Origin: VRUE01 sp963705635
GTDB lineage: Bacteria; Actinomycetota; Thermoleophilia; Solirubrobacterales; 70-9
DNA: 64,000 bases
NCBI GenBank assembly: GCA_963705635.1
Contig: CAVPKH010000003.1
Location: forward strand, 248,001-312,000
Direction: 5' to 3'
Position 1 is the first letter of the stretch; each line of letters starts with the position of its first letter. Below are positions 1 through 8,548 of this stretch, piece after piece. The notes under the pieces are model-generated. The model made no database searches. It saw only the letters and a list, made by a program, of their open reading frames with translations, and had not been told where the DNA came from. The translations under genes were made by a program, and so were the position numbers.

Positions 1-33
1 GGCAATCGGATCGAGCTGTGGCAGCCCGCCTGA
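1..33 (+). CDS. C-terminal tail of a VOC (glyoxalase-like) protein, partial
   Basis: The first 33 bases read as GNRIELWQPA followed by TGA. The pattern GN-(R/x)-IELW-(E/Q)-P is the usual last strand of glyoxalase/bleomycin-resistance (VOC) proteins, where the Glu is often a metal ligand. Only ten residues are visible, so the assignment rests on that motif. The gene would lie just upstream of the SulP transporter on the same strand, with 57 bp between them. Confidence 0.4.
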   Translation, partial: GNRIELWQPA

Positions 34-90
34 CCGTGCCTTCGCACAGGCGGTGACCTGCTGGCACCCCCCACCAGAGGCGAGCCGGAA

Positions 91-1821
91 TTGCGCAAGC
101 TGACCAAGAACCTGGAAACGGCTCCGCTTCACCGCTCCGGCTGGCTACACCGCTGGGTGCCTGGGGTCAAGCTGATCCAGCAGTACCCCGGCCAATCCGC
201 TCGCCCCGATCTGGTCGCGGGAGTCGTGCTGGCCGCGATCCTGGTCCCACAGGGAATGGCCTATGCGGAGCTCGCCGGCCTGCCGGCGGTCACGGGCCTC
301 TACACGACGATCGCCTGCCTGGTCGGCTACGCCCTCTTCGGGCCTTCACGGGTCCTGGTGCTCGGGCCCGACTCCTCGATCTCGCCCCTGATCCTCGCTT
401 CGATCACGCCCCTGCTGGTCGTGGGAGACCCGGGGACGGCGATCGCCCTGGCGGGCATGCTCGCGATCTTCGTCGGCCTGATCGAGATCGGCCTCGGCCT
501 CGGCAAGCTCGGGTTCGTCGCCGACCTGCTCTCGAAGGAGGTGCAGGTCGGCTACATGAACGGCCTCGGGGTCACGATCATCGTCGGACAGCTGCCGAAG
601 CTGTTCGGCTTCTCGACCGACGCCGACTCGTTCCTCGGCGAGCTGAAGGCGTTCGTGGAAGGCCTCGGCCAGACGCACACCGCGACGCTCGTGCTCGGGC
701 TCGCGGTCCTCGGCATCCTGCTCTTGCTGCCGATCTTCAGCAAGCGCCTGCCGGCGATCCTCGTCGGAGTCGTGGCGGCCACCGTCGCCTCGGCGGCCTT
801 TGGCCTGGCTGACCACGGGGTCGCGACGGTCGGGTCCTTGCCCCAGGGAGTGCCCACCCCCGGACTTCCCTGGACGGACGCCGGCGACGTCCCGGCGCTG
901 CTGCTGGCGGCAATCGGCATCACCCTGGTCTCGCTGACCGACACGATCGCGACCGCGACCAGCTTCGCGGCCCGGCGCGGAGACGAGGTCAAGCCCGATC
1001 AGGAGATGATCGGCATCGGGGCGGCAAACGTGGCGGCCGGCTTCTTTCAGGGATTCGCGGTCTCGACCAGCGGCTCGAGGACCGCCGTCGCCGAGCAGTC
1101 GGGGGCAAAAACACAGCTGACCGGGCTGGTCGGGGCCGGGCTCGTCGCGGCTCTCCTGCTCTTCCTCAACTCACTGCTCGCCGACCTGCCGCAGGCGGCG
1201 CTCGCGGCGGTGGTGATCGCCGCGGCGATATCGCTGATGAACCTGCCCCTGCTGCGCCGCTATTACGAGATGCGCAGAAGCGCGCTCGGCGTCTCTCTGG
1301 TGGCCACCGCCGGAGTGGTGCTGCTCGGCGTCCTGCAGGGAATCGTGGTTGCGGTTCTGCTGGCGATCATCCTCTTCTTTCGCCGCAACTGGTGGCCGCA
1401 CGGCGCGGTTCTGGGACGCCCCGAGGATTTGGAGGGATGGCATGACGTCGCCACCTACCCAGAGGCCAGCCAGGTTCCGGGGATTGTCGTCTACCGCTGG
1501 GAGGCGCCGCTGTTCTTCGCCAACTCGGGAAGGTTCCGCGACGAGATCAGGCGACTCGCGCTCGCGCGCGAGCCTGCCTGGATCGTCCTGCAGTGCGAGG
1601 CGATCACCGACGTCGACGTGACCGCGGCGGAGATGCTCGAGCAGCTCGACCGCGAGCTCAACGCCTCCGGGATACACCTCGCCTTCGTCGAGCTGCGCGA
1701 TCGCCTCAAGCAGCTGACGTTGCGGTACGGACTGATGGACACGCTCGACAAAGATCACTTCTACCCCTCGATCGAGGCAGCCATTGCCGCGATTCGAACG
1801 GAAGGCGGCGGAGGAGACTAA
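91..1821 (+). CDS. SulP-family anion transporter with STAS domain
   Basis: This 576-residue membrane protein of the SulP (SLC26) family is predicted to carry sulfate, bicarbonate or another anion across the cytoplasmic membrane. The N-terminal transport domain (about residues 25-430) is built of hydrophobic helices and opens with the family signature LVPQGMAYAELAGLP. The C-terminal STAS domain (about 455-565) contains the segment DVDVTAAEMLEQL typical of the anti-sigma-antagonist fold. The TTG start is preceded by GAGG ten bases upstream. Its stop overlaps the stop of the convergent aldo/keto reductase gene by four bases. The substrate cannot be told from sequence alone. Confidence 0.9.
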   Translation: MRKLTKNLETAPLHRSGWLHRWVPGVKLIQQYPGQSARPDLVAGVVLAAILVPQGMAYAELAGLPAVTGLYTTIACLVGYALFGPSRVLVLGPDSSISPLILASITPLLVVGDPGTAIALAGMLAIFVGLIEIGLGLGKLGFVADLLSKEVQVGYMNGLGVTIIVGQLPKLFGFSTDADSFLGELKAFVEGLGQTHTATLVLGLAVLGILLLLPIFSKRLPAILVGVVAATVASAAFGLADHGVATVGSLPQGVPTPGLPWTDAGDVPALLLAAIGITLVSLTDTIATATSFAARRGDEVKPDQEMIGIGAANVAAGFFQGFAVSTSGSRTAVAEQSGAKTQLTGLVGAGLVAALLLFLNSLLADLPQAALAAVVIAAAISLMNLPLLRRYYEMRRSALGVSLVATAGVVLLGVLQGIVVAVLLAIILFFRRNWWPHGAVLGRPEDLEGWHDVATYPEASQVPGIVVYRWEAPLFFANSGRFRDEIRRLALAREPAWIVLQCEAITDVDVTAAEMLEQLDRELNASGIHLAFVELRDRLKQLTLRYGLMDTLDKDHFYPSIEAAIAAIRTEGGGGD

Positions 1822-2645
1822 TCTCCGGCTCGAGTCAAGCCAGCTCCATCAGATGCGTACGCTTTGCCGATCACCGTCATCTCCTCGTCGCTCAACTCGA
1901 AGTCGAAGATCTCGATGTTCTCGCGAATCTGCTCCGCCGTCACCGACTTTGGAATGGCGATATTGCCGAACTGAACGTGCCAGCGCAGAATCGTCTGGGC
2001 GGACGACCTACCGTGACGATCGGCGATTTCGCCGATCGTCACATCAGCGAGCAGATGGTCCTGGGAGAGCAGGCTCCAAACCTCGGTGGCGATGCGGTAT
2101 TCGGCATGCAACTCACACAACTCGGCTTGCAGCAGGCGTGAATGCAGCCCGACCTGGTGGACCGTCGGCCGCGTGTCGGTTTCCACCTCCAGCCGTTCCA
2201 GATCCTCGACCCGGCAGTTCGAGACGCCGATCGTGCGCGCGCGCCTTTCCTCGAGGATTCGTTCGGAGGCCCGCCAGGTGTCGAGGAAGCGGTTCTCGCT
2301 CAGCACCGGCCAATGGACCAGGCAAAGGTCGACGTACTCGAGACCAATACGGTCAAGTGACGCCTCGAAGGCTTTGAGCGTGGAGTCGTACCCCTGCTCG
2401 GCGTTCCATACCTTGACGGTGACGAACACCTCCTCGCGGGACAAATCGGAGGTAGCCAGAGCCGCCCCGACAGCTGCCTCGCAGCGGCGGGACGCGGCGA
2501 TATCGATGTGGCGGTAGCCGACGTCGAGGGCGTCCTCGACGACGCTCTGAGCCTCCTCCGGGGGCACTTGAAAGACACCAAGGCCCAGCTGTGGAATCTC
2601 GACGCCGTCGTGCAGGGCGATACTGGGAATGGTCAACTCGGGCAT
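1818..2645 (-). CDS. Aldo/keto reductase lacking the catalytic tyrosine
   Basis: This 275-residue protein aligns along its whole length with the 2,5-diketo-gluconate reductase (DkgA/DkgB-like) group of NADPH-dependent aldo/keto reductases, which are cytosolic TIM barrels. Three tetrad residues are visible: Asp48 in GYRHIDIAA, Lys78 in FVTVKVWN and His111 in LVHWP. The coenzyme loop IPKSVTAEQIRENI is also present. The tetrad tyrosine, normally five residues after the Asp, is Arg53 here (DIAASRRCE instead of the usual DTAAxYGNE). It may therefore be catalytically impaired or altered. The ATG is preceded by AAGGGAGACGAA, a good ribosome-binding site. Confidence 0.88.
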   Translation of the reverse strand: MPELTIPSIALHDGVEIPQLGLGVFQVPPEEAQSVVEDALDVGYRHIDIAASRRCEAAVGAALATSDLSREEVFVTVKVWNAEQGYDSTLKAFEASLDRIGLEYVDLCLVHWPVLSENRFLDTWRASERILEERRARTIGVSNCRVEDLERLEVETDTRPTVHQVGLHSRLLQAELCELHAEYRIATEVWSLLSQDHLLADVTIGEIADRHGRSSAQTILRWHVQFGNIAIPKSVTAEQIRENIEIFDFELSDEEMTVIGKAYASDGAGLTRAGD

Positions 2646-2776
2646 TTCGTCTCCCTTGCCGTCGCGGACGATCCCGATTTGGGGTTGAGGGTCGTGACCA
2701 GGTGCTTTTCACCAGTCCGAGAAACTCCTTTGGCACCGGCGAGAACCACCAGGCCGAGCATCTTCATGTACGTCAT
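2633..2776 (-). other. Possible remnant of a secreted-protein gene start
   Basis: The 337 bp between the aldo/keto reductase and the next gene hold no convincing complete gene. There is a good ribosome-binding site (AAGGAGATTGGG) before an ATG at 2776. The peptide begins MTYMKMLGLVVLAG, like a signal peptide, and then loses hydrophobic character and runs 47 codons into the reductase start. It may be the decayed 5' end of a small exported protein, or leader sequence for the reductase. Confidence 0.22.
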
Positions 2777-2982
2777 CCCAATCTCCTTGTCGAGCTGTTG
2801 TCGGGGGCCGGGTCCGCATCCCTTCAGACCCCGGCCCCCGCCCTCCCTTGCGGCGACCCCCGCTCCGCCACAAGCGAGCATCCAGCTCTACGCAGAGCTT
2901 CACAAGCACTCAGGGAAAGTGGTTCCTATCTATTTGATTGCCGGGCTCCCAGCGCACCGGGCCAGCCCTACTGTCATCACGC

Positions 2983-4359
2983 TTATGCGGCGGCAAGCCG
3001 CGCGGCTTGCCGCTGGGCCCGCGGCACGCCAGCGACATCAGCGCCTCGGCCCTCACCGACCTCGGCGACGATCACGTCGACCGCCGCCGCCCCTCCGAGC
3101 GCCGGGGCAAGCGCGAGGTAGGAAAGCGCCGGCACCGCGACCGGCAGCCGCGCGCCGCGCCCGGTGGCAATGAAGTGGTGGATCACACCCCACATCGCCC
3201 CGATCGACGCTTCTGCTGCGAACTCGCTCGGCTGTTGCGTCGGCGGTGCTCCCCGCCGAAGCCTCGTCGCCAGCTTGGCGATCATCTCGCTGCGCCATTG
3301 GATCGCCTCCGGGCCCGGCGAGAAGACCTCGAGGAAGGCGAGGCTGGCAAATGCCGGGTCGCGCGCAAGGCGCCAGCAGAGGCCGGCGATCATGCGGTGG
3401 ACGCCGATCGCCCAGTCGCCGGCGGTGAGGTAGAAGGGCGCCGCTGCGGCGAGGGTGCGATCGCTGAGCGTCTCAAGCGTCGCCAGGAAGCAGTCCGCCA
3501 CGCCCTCGAAGTGGGTGTCGAAGCTTCGCCTGGAGACACCGGCGGCCGCGCGTACCCGCGGCACCGTCAGCGTCGCGTACCCCTCCTTGCTGGCCAGCTT
3601 CGCCGTGGCCGCGAGGATCAGCGCGCGCTCGTCCTCCAGCGGCATGGCGAGAGCGGCCTCGGGTAACGGCGGCACCCCCGCGGCCCCGAGACCGCGCAGC
3701 CGGACGACCTCGTCGTCACAGAAGGAGAGCGCCCACTGCAGCAGCTCGTCCCCGTCGAGCGCCAGTTGCCGCGGGTGGCCGGAGAGCAACCGCGCCCGGG
3801 CCAACCGGCTGCCACCGGCGACGATGCCTTTCACCACCAGCGGCGGCAGCCGGGGGGCGTCGTCGGCGAGGGCGAGGTTCTTCGCCACCAGCGTCTCGAA
3901 GAGCAGGTTCGTACGCTGCATCCGCTCGACCGCGACGGCGCCGGCGGTAAAGACCTCGACCAGGGTCAACCGCGCCGCCTCCGGGCGGCTGGTGATCTGA
4001 CCGGCGAAAGCGAGAAGCCCGAGCCGAAACCGCTCGCGCCACTCCTCCTCACCCTCCACGGCGGCAGCGATCCCGCGCACCGAGTGGCTGACGACGACAT
4101 CGTAGGCGGCGAGGAAGCACTCCTCCTTGCCGGCGAAGAGCTTGTAGAAGTCTCGCTTCGAGACCCGGGCGCAGCTGGCCAGCTTCTCCACGGAGACGGC
4201 GTTGTACCCATGCTCGGCGACGAGCTCGATCATCGCCTCGTGCAGTCGCCCGCGCTGGTGCGCGGCGACCTGCTTGGCCGAAAGTCCCGGCCCCGGCTTC
4301 AGCGGCGGATAGCGGCCACCCCGCGTTCGTGCGCCTCGCGATGAGTTTCTTGGTGACAC
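2983..4359 (-). CDS. Tandem TetR-family transcriptional regulator (two DNA-binding domains)
   Basis: This 458-residue protein holds two TetR-type modules in series. The first helix-turn-helix is at about residues 38-85 (YNAVSVEKLASCARVSKRDFY, then KLFAGKEECFLAAYD). The second is at about 245-290 (YATLTVPRVRAAAGVSRRSF, then FEGVADCFLA). Single TetR proteins are about 200 residues, so this is a genuine duplication/fusion rather than read-through; both HTHs keep the expected pattern. The duplicated form is seen in some actinobacteria. The ligand and target are unknown; the neighbouring MFS exporter on the same strand is a reasonable candidate target. The start is GTG at 4359. Confidence 0.85.
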   Translation of the reverse strand: MSPRNSSRGARTRGGRYPPLKPGPGLSAKQVAAHQRGRLHEAMIELVAEHGYNAVSVEKLASCARVSKRDFYKLFAGKEECFLAAYDVVVSHSVRGIAAAVEGEEEWRERFRLGLLAFAGQITSRPEAARLTLVEVFTAGAVAVERMQRTNLLFETLVAKNLALADDAPRLPPLVVKGIVAGGSRLARARLLSGHPRQLALDGDELLQWALSFCDDEVVRLRGLGAAGVPPLPEAALAMPLEDERALILAATAKLASKEGYATLTVPRVRAAAGVSRRSFDTHFEGVADCFLATLETLSDRTLAAAAPFYLTAGDWAIGVHRMIAGLCWRLARDPAFASLAFLEVFSPGPEAIQWRSEMIAKLATRLRRGAPPTQQPSEFAAEASIGAMWGVIHHFIATGRGARLPVAVPALSYLALAPALGGAAAVDVIVAEVGEGRGADVAGVPRAQRQAARLAAA

Positions 4360-4498
4360 TTCGTCAATACCAAAACAATGAGTGCGCCAAAGCTGCTACG
4401 CCAGATGGGCAAGAGATAGCTGTAAGAATCTGCCTAAATGGCACAAAAAGCACCGAGGGGGCGACCGTGGCGAGGTCGTGAGCATTGGAGTCGCTCGC

Positions 4499-6094
4499 TC
4501 AGCCCAACGTCGCACCCTCGATCGAGGCTCGCGGCTCGATTTCCGGCAGCCGCATCATCCGGAAGGAATTGAAGAGCCCGATCAGGCTGGCGATGACTGG
4601 AATGAGCAGTGCCACCTGCAGGGAGCGGTTCGTCGCGTCCGTGTTGATGCGGACGACTTCATCCTGAACAGCTTCTGGCTCTTCGGCGAGGAGCTGTTCG
4701 AGCTTCGCATTGCTCGTCACTTCCGCGTCTTCGTCGAGCTTTTCCGCGATCTGCTGCTGCTGGCCCGCTGGGATCACGGCGCTCGCTTCGGTCATGTTGG
4801 TGAAGCTGAGCGAGAGGACCGCCAGCAGCACTCCCCCGGCCATCGCCAGTCCGAACGAGAGCCCGAAGGACCCCGCCGCCGAGTTCACCCCGGCCGCCTC
4901 GCTGATCCGCTCTTCGTCGATCGGGGCGAGCGTGTAGTTGTTGAGCTGGGAGACCAGCAGCCCTAGCCCGGTTCCGGCCAGGGCCAGCGGGACGACCAGA
5001 TACCAGCCGGAGCTCGCCCTGGGCACAATCGGGCCGAGCAATGCCATGCCGGCGGTGCTGAGCGCGAAGCCCAGGCGGATGATCGAAGCAGGGCGGCGAT
5101 TCCCCGCCTTGCGCCCGGCGAGAACCGCTGCGCCAAACATCGTCAGAGAAAGCGGAGCAAGGGTCAGGCCGGTCTGCAGCGCGTTGTATTCGAGCGAGAT
5201 CTGGAGGAAGATCGGCAGCGCGATCATCGCGCCGCCCAGAGTGATGTTCTGGAGCGCCTGCTGGGAGATCCCGAGCCTGAAGTTGGGGTGGCGGAAAAGG
5301 TCTGGGGCGAGCAGGGTCGCCTTTCCTTCGCGGTGACGCCGCACCAGCCAACGCGCCAGCGCCCAGAGCGCGAGCGCGCCGATCGCGATCGTCAGCCCGA
5401 CGAGCTCGCCCCCCTCCTGCCAGATCAGAATCCCAAGGACCACGCCGCCCATGCCGATGACCGAGAGGACCGCCCCCGTTCCGTCGATCCGACGGGAGCC
5501 GGTGTAGGGGACGTCGCGGACGAGCTTGATGTTGAACAGGACGACCGCGATCACCACCAGCTCGAGGAAGAAACCGACCCGCCACGAGAGGAAGGTCGTC
5601 ACGAAGCCGCCAAGCAGCGGTCCCACCGCCGCCGCGACGGCGGCCGAGGCGCCAACCAGGGCATACGCCTTCTTCTGTGCCTTGCCCTCGAAGTTGCCGC
5701 GGATCAGCGACTGCATCGCGGGCAGCAGCAGGGAAGCGCCGAGGCCGCCGACGATCGCCCAGAAGACGATGACCACGCCGAGGCCCTGAGCCAGCGTCAT
5801 CGCCAGGGCACCGGTCGCATAGCCCAGCAGGCCCAGCACAAACGCGCGCCTTCGCCCGATCAGGTCGCCGACCTTGCTGCTGATCAAGATGAACGCCGCG
5901 GAGACCAGGGCCTCCAGCGCGATCGCCGACTGGACACCGCTGACCGTCGTATCGAGATCCCCGACCACGGCGGAGATCGAGACGTTCATCAGCGAGGTGT
6001 CGACGACGAGCACGAACATCGCCATCGCGAGAACGAACGCCAACCGCGGGCTGCCCGCTGCCTCCGAGCTGGCAGGAGCGGGCCCCGGGGTCAC
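4499..6094 (-). CDS. MFS drug-efflux transporter, DHA2 (14-helix) type
   Basis: This 531-residue major-facilitator transporter has about 14 hydrophobic helices and the DHA2 layout (EmrB/QacA-like). The motif-A region is KVGDLIGRRRAF between helices 2 and 3, and the motif-C-like region ASAAVAAAVGPLLGGFV is in helix 5. It is predicted to export drugs or other hydrophobic compounds by proton antiport. A long loop near the C-terminus (about 440-500) is rich in Glu and Gln. Its GTG start lies 6 nt after the stop of the SHOCT gene, so it is the third gene of a three-gene membrane-protein operon. Confidence 0.88.
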   Translation of the reverse strand: MTPGPAPASSEAAGSPRLAFVLAMAMFVLVVDTSLMNVSISAVVGDLDTTVSGVQSAIALEALVSAAFILISSKVGDLIGRRRAFVLGLLGYATGALAMTLAQGLGVVIVFWAIVGGLGASLLLPAMQSLIRGNFEGKAQKKAYALVGASAAVAAAVGPLLGGFVTTFLSWRVGFFLELVVIAVVLFNIKLVRDVPYTGSRRIDGTGAVLSVIGMGGVVLGILIWQEGGELVGLTIAIGALALWALARWLVRRHREGKATLLAPDLFRHPNFRLGISQQALQNITLGGAMIALPIFLQISLEYNALQTGLTLAPLSLTMFGAAVLAGRKAGNRRPASIIRLGFALSTAGMALLGPIVPRASSGWYLVVPLALAGTGLGLLVSQLNNYTLAPIDEERISEAAGVNSAAGSFGLSFGLAMAGGVLLAVLSLSFTNMTEASAVIPAGQQQQIAEKLDEDAEVTSNAKLEQLLAEEPEAVQDEVVRINTDATNRSLQVALLIPVIASLIGLFNSFRMMRLPEIEPRASIEGATLG

Positions 6095-6100
6095 AGGCGC

Positions 6101-6499
6101 TCAGGCAAGCAACTTCGACTTTGCCCGCTCGAACTCCTCGGCCGAGAGCGCTCCTTTGTCTTTCAGCTCGGCGAGCTTGTGGAGCTCATCTGCGGAAGAG
6201 CCGGTCTGCGCCTGCTCTCGGACGTAGCTGTCGAACTCCTTCTTGGCATCCACCTGAGCCTTGATCGTGCGGTCGCGCATCCCGTTGCCGCGAACGATCA
6301 GGTAGAGCAGCACGCCAAGGAACGGCAGGAAGACCAGGAAGAACACCCAAACGGCCTTCGCCACTCCCGACAGCTCGTGGTCGCGGAAGAGGTCGCCGAT
6401 GATCGAGATCAGAATCCAGATCCAGGCGAAGAGCAGAAAGAACTCGAAGATGAAGAGCAGCCCTTGGCCGAAGCTGATGTCCGCGAGCGGCACGGTCAC
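6101..6499 (-). CDS. Small membrane protein with PLDc_N-like helices and a C-terminal SHOCT domain
   Basis: This 132-residue protein has two N-terminal membrane helices (about 10-35 and 46-70) of the PLDc_N/cardiolipin-synthase N-terminal type. A charged linker follows, then a SHOCT domain at the end (LHKLAELKDKGALSAEEFER, then AKSKLLA). SHOCT is a short oligomerisation or regulatory tail with no enzymatic activity of its own. The GTG start overlaps the stop of the upstream DUF7144-like gene (GTGA), and the MFS gene follows at once, so the three are probably co-translated. Confidence 0.8.
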   Translation of the reverse strand: MTVPLADISFGQGLLFIFEFFLLFAWIWILISIIGDLFRDHELSGVAKAVWVFFLVFLPFLGVLLYLIVRGNGMRDRTIKAQVDAKKEFDSYVREQAQTGSSADELHKLAELKDKGALSAEEFERAKSKLLA

Positions 6500-6906
6500 C
6501 CCTCCCGCTCAGTCCAGTTGACGGTCAACTGGTAGATGATCACGACGTCGAGGACGATCATCAGGAACGCCCACAGCGGCGCTGCCGGGAACCAGACGAC
6601 CTGCAGGATGGCGTTGATCGCCAGGAGGAAGATTCCCAGGACGCGGGCCACTTCATTGCCGACGAGCAGGCCAAAACCCGTGAGCCCGATGACAGCACCG
6701 AGAATCAGTTGAAACCAGCCCCAGGTGGTGATGTCGAAGATCAGGGCGCCGTGACCGCCGACGACGACGACTTCATCGTTGAGGATCGCCGCCAGCCCCC
6801 AAATCGCATCGAGGAAGCCGAGGATGACCATCATCACTCCTGCGAATGCGATCCAGGTGGACCGCTGTCCTCCGGCAGGTGGCCTTGAGCTCTGACCAGC
6901 CTCCAT
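6496..6906 (-). CDS. Four-helix membrane protein, DUF7144-like
   Basis: This 136-residue protein has four predicted membrane helices with the pattern GVMMVILGFLDAIWGLAAI near the N-terminus and TWGWFQLILGAVIGLTGFGL in helix 2. These are typical of the actinobacterial DUF7144 family, whose function is unknown. I chose the ATG at 6906 because AAGGAGATTCAA directly precedes it. An earlier in-frame TTG would place this ribosome-binding site inside the coding region. It is the first gene of the operon with the SHOCT and MFS genes. The upstream 6,907-7,177 region is shared with the divergent glycosyltransferase and should hold both promoters. Confidence 0.72.
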   Translation of the reverse strand: MEAGQSSRPPAGGQRSTWIAFAGVMMVILGFLDAIWGLAAILNDEVVVVGGHGALIFDITTWGWFQLILGAVIGLTGFGLLVGNEVARVLGIFLLAINAILQVVWFPAAPLWAFLMIVLDVVIIYQLTVNWTEREG

Positions 6907-7177
6907 TTGAATCTCCTTCCTCAAGGCGGTGCGGCTCCGTTCTCAACCGAGCCGGCAGCTCGACAGCTGCTTGCCAAGATCACTCTAACTGCACCTCGCG
7001 GACGAGTAGAGATTCCTTGTCCAAAGTCATTGACCGCCTGTCTCCGGTGAGGTGCGCCTAAACGTTCATTCGAGAGCGGCCTGGATCGTTCATCTGCTGT
7101 GGAACGCTGACGGTATGTCGCAAGCCATCTCCGCGAACAGACCCCGAGCCGCCACAAAGCACGCCCCCTGGCCATAG

Positions 7178-8506
7178 GTGAAACCTTCCACGACGCTCAG
7201 GTTCGCGGTGGCGTTGGGATTGACCGCTGGCTACGTGGCGTTCGCCGTCTGGGCGTCATCTCCGTGGCGCGCAGAGCTGCGCGATGCGATCGGCCCGGTG
7301 ATGGCGTGGGTGATCCCGACCTTCCTCGCCTACGTCCCGGCCGTGCTGATCGGCTTCATGGTCTTCACTCTGATCACGCTGCGCTACCGCGTACCTTCGC
7401 TCGATCCACCCAGTGGCCGATGGCCGGAAGGCGAGTGGCCTCCCGTGACCGTCGTGACCGCTGCTCGCGACGAGGACTCGGCCATCGGGCCCACTCTGGA
7501 GCGGATCGCGGACCTCTCCTACGGCGGGCCGCTCACGGTGATCCTCGCCGACAACAACTCGACCGACCGCACCGTCGAGGTTGCCGAGGAAGTGGCGCGG
7601 CGTCGCGGGCTGAGGCTGAGGGTCGTCTCCGAGCCGCGGGCGGGAAAGTGGCGGGCGCTGAACAGGGCGTTGGAGAGCGTCGAGACCCCGATCGTGATCA
7701 CCGTCGACGCCGACACCCTCCTGCACCCCGACGCCCTCAGGTACCTGGTCAGCAGGCTGATGGGCGAACCCGAAGGGCAGCATGTGTGCGCCTGCGCGGG
7801 CGCCCTGGTCGTCGAGAGCCCGACCCGTAACCTGCTGACCAGGATGCAGAGCTGGGACTACCGGCTCGGAATCAACGGGATCAAGCGAATGCAGGCGGCC
7901 TACGGCACCACCCTCGTCGCCCAGGGCGCTTTCTCCGCCTACTGGACGGACGACGTTCGCGCCGTGGGGGGCTGGCCGGATGCGATCGGCGAGGACATCG
8001 TCCTCACCTGGTCGATGATGGCATCCCGCGGGCTGGTCGAATACGAGCCGTGCGCACTCGGCGCCACCGCCGCGCCAGAGCGAGTCCCCCAGCTCATGCG
8101 TCAGCGATCGCGCTGGGCGCAGGGGATGCTGGAGGGCCTTCAGCGCAACCCGCCCGCCGAGCAGCCGAGAGTCCTGGCCAGATTCGTCTGCGGACTCGAC
8201 TACCTCGTGCCGTTCCTCGACTTCGGCTACGTCTTCTTTTGGGTGCCGGGCATCGTCCTCTTCATCGCGGGCTATCCACTGTTGTTCTCGTGGTGGTCGA
8301 TGCTGGTGCTGCCGATCACCCTCGTCATCTATGGGCTGCTGCGCAGGTGGCAGGAGCGGCACGTCTTTCGCCACCTCGGATTCCATCCCGGGCACGACGC
8401 CTTGGGTTTCTTCGGCTACCTGTTCGCTTATCGGGCGCTGGTCTCGCCGGCTGCCCTGCGCGGCTACACGGAATACCTGGCCGGGGCGCCCCGACGTTGG
8501 AAATAG
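7178..8506 (+). CDS. Membrane family-2 glycosyltransferase (processive, PgaC/BcsA-like)
   Basis: This 442-residue inner-membrane GT2 enzyme has an N-terminal helix pair (about 10-65), a cytosolic GT-A domain (about 85-310) and C-terminal helices (about 335-420). Hallmarks are VTAARDEDSAI for nucleotide binding, the DxD motif in ITVDADTLL, the acceptor-site GEDIVLTW and the QRSRWAQGM motif (QxxRW) of processive synthases such as PgaC, NodC or BcsA. It probably polymerises or transfers a nucleotide-activated sugar to a cell-surface glycan, but no partner genes are nearby, so the product is unknown. The start is GTG. Confidence 0.88.
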   Translation: MKPSTTLRFAVALGLTAGYVAFAVWASSPWRAELRDAIGPVMAWVIPTFLAYVPAVLIGFMVFTLITLRYRVPSLDPPSGRWPEGEWPPVTVVTAARDEDSAIGPTLERIADLSYGGPLTVILADNNSTDRTVEVAEEVARRRGLRLRVVSEPRAGKWRALNRALESVETPIVITVDADTLLHPDALRYLVSRLMGEPEGQHVCACAGALVVESPTRNLLTRMQSWDYRLGINGIKRMQAAYGTTLVAQGAFSAYWTDDVRAVGGWPDAIGEDIVLTWSMMASRGLVEYEPCALGATAAPERVPQLMRQRSRWAQGMLEGLQRNPPAEQPRVLARFVCGLDYLVPFLDFGYVFFWVPGIVLFIAGYPLLFSWWSMLVLPITLVIYGLLRRWQERHVFRHLGFHPGHDALGFFGYLFAYRALVSPAALRGYTEYLAGAPRRWK

Positions 8507-8548
8507 CGGACGGCGCCGCGGCCAATCCCTACCTGCGAGGTGAGCCTC

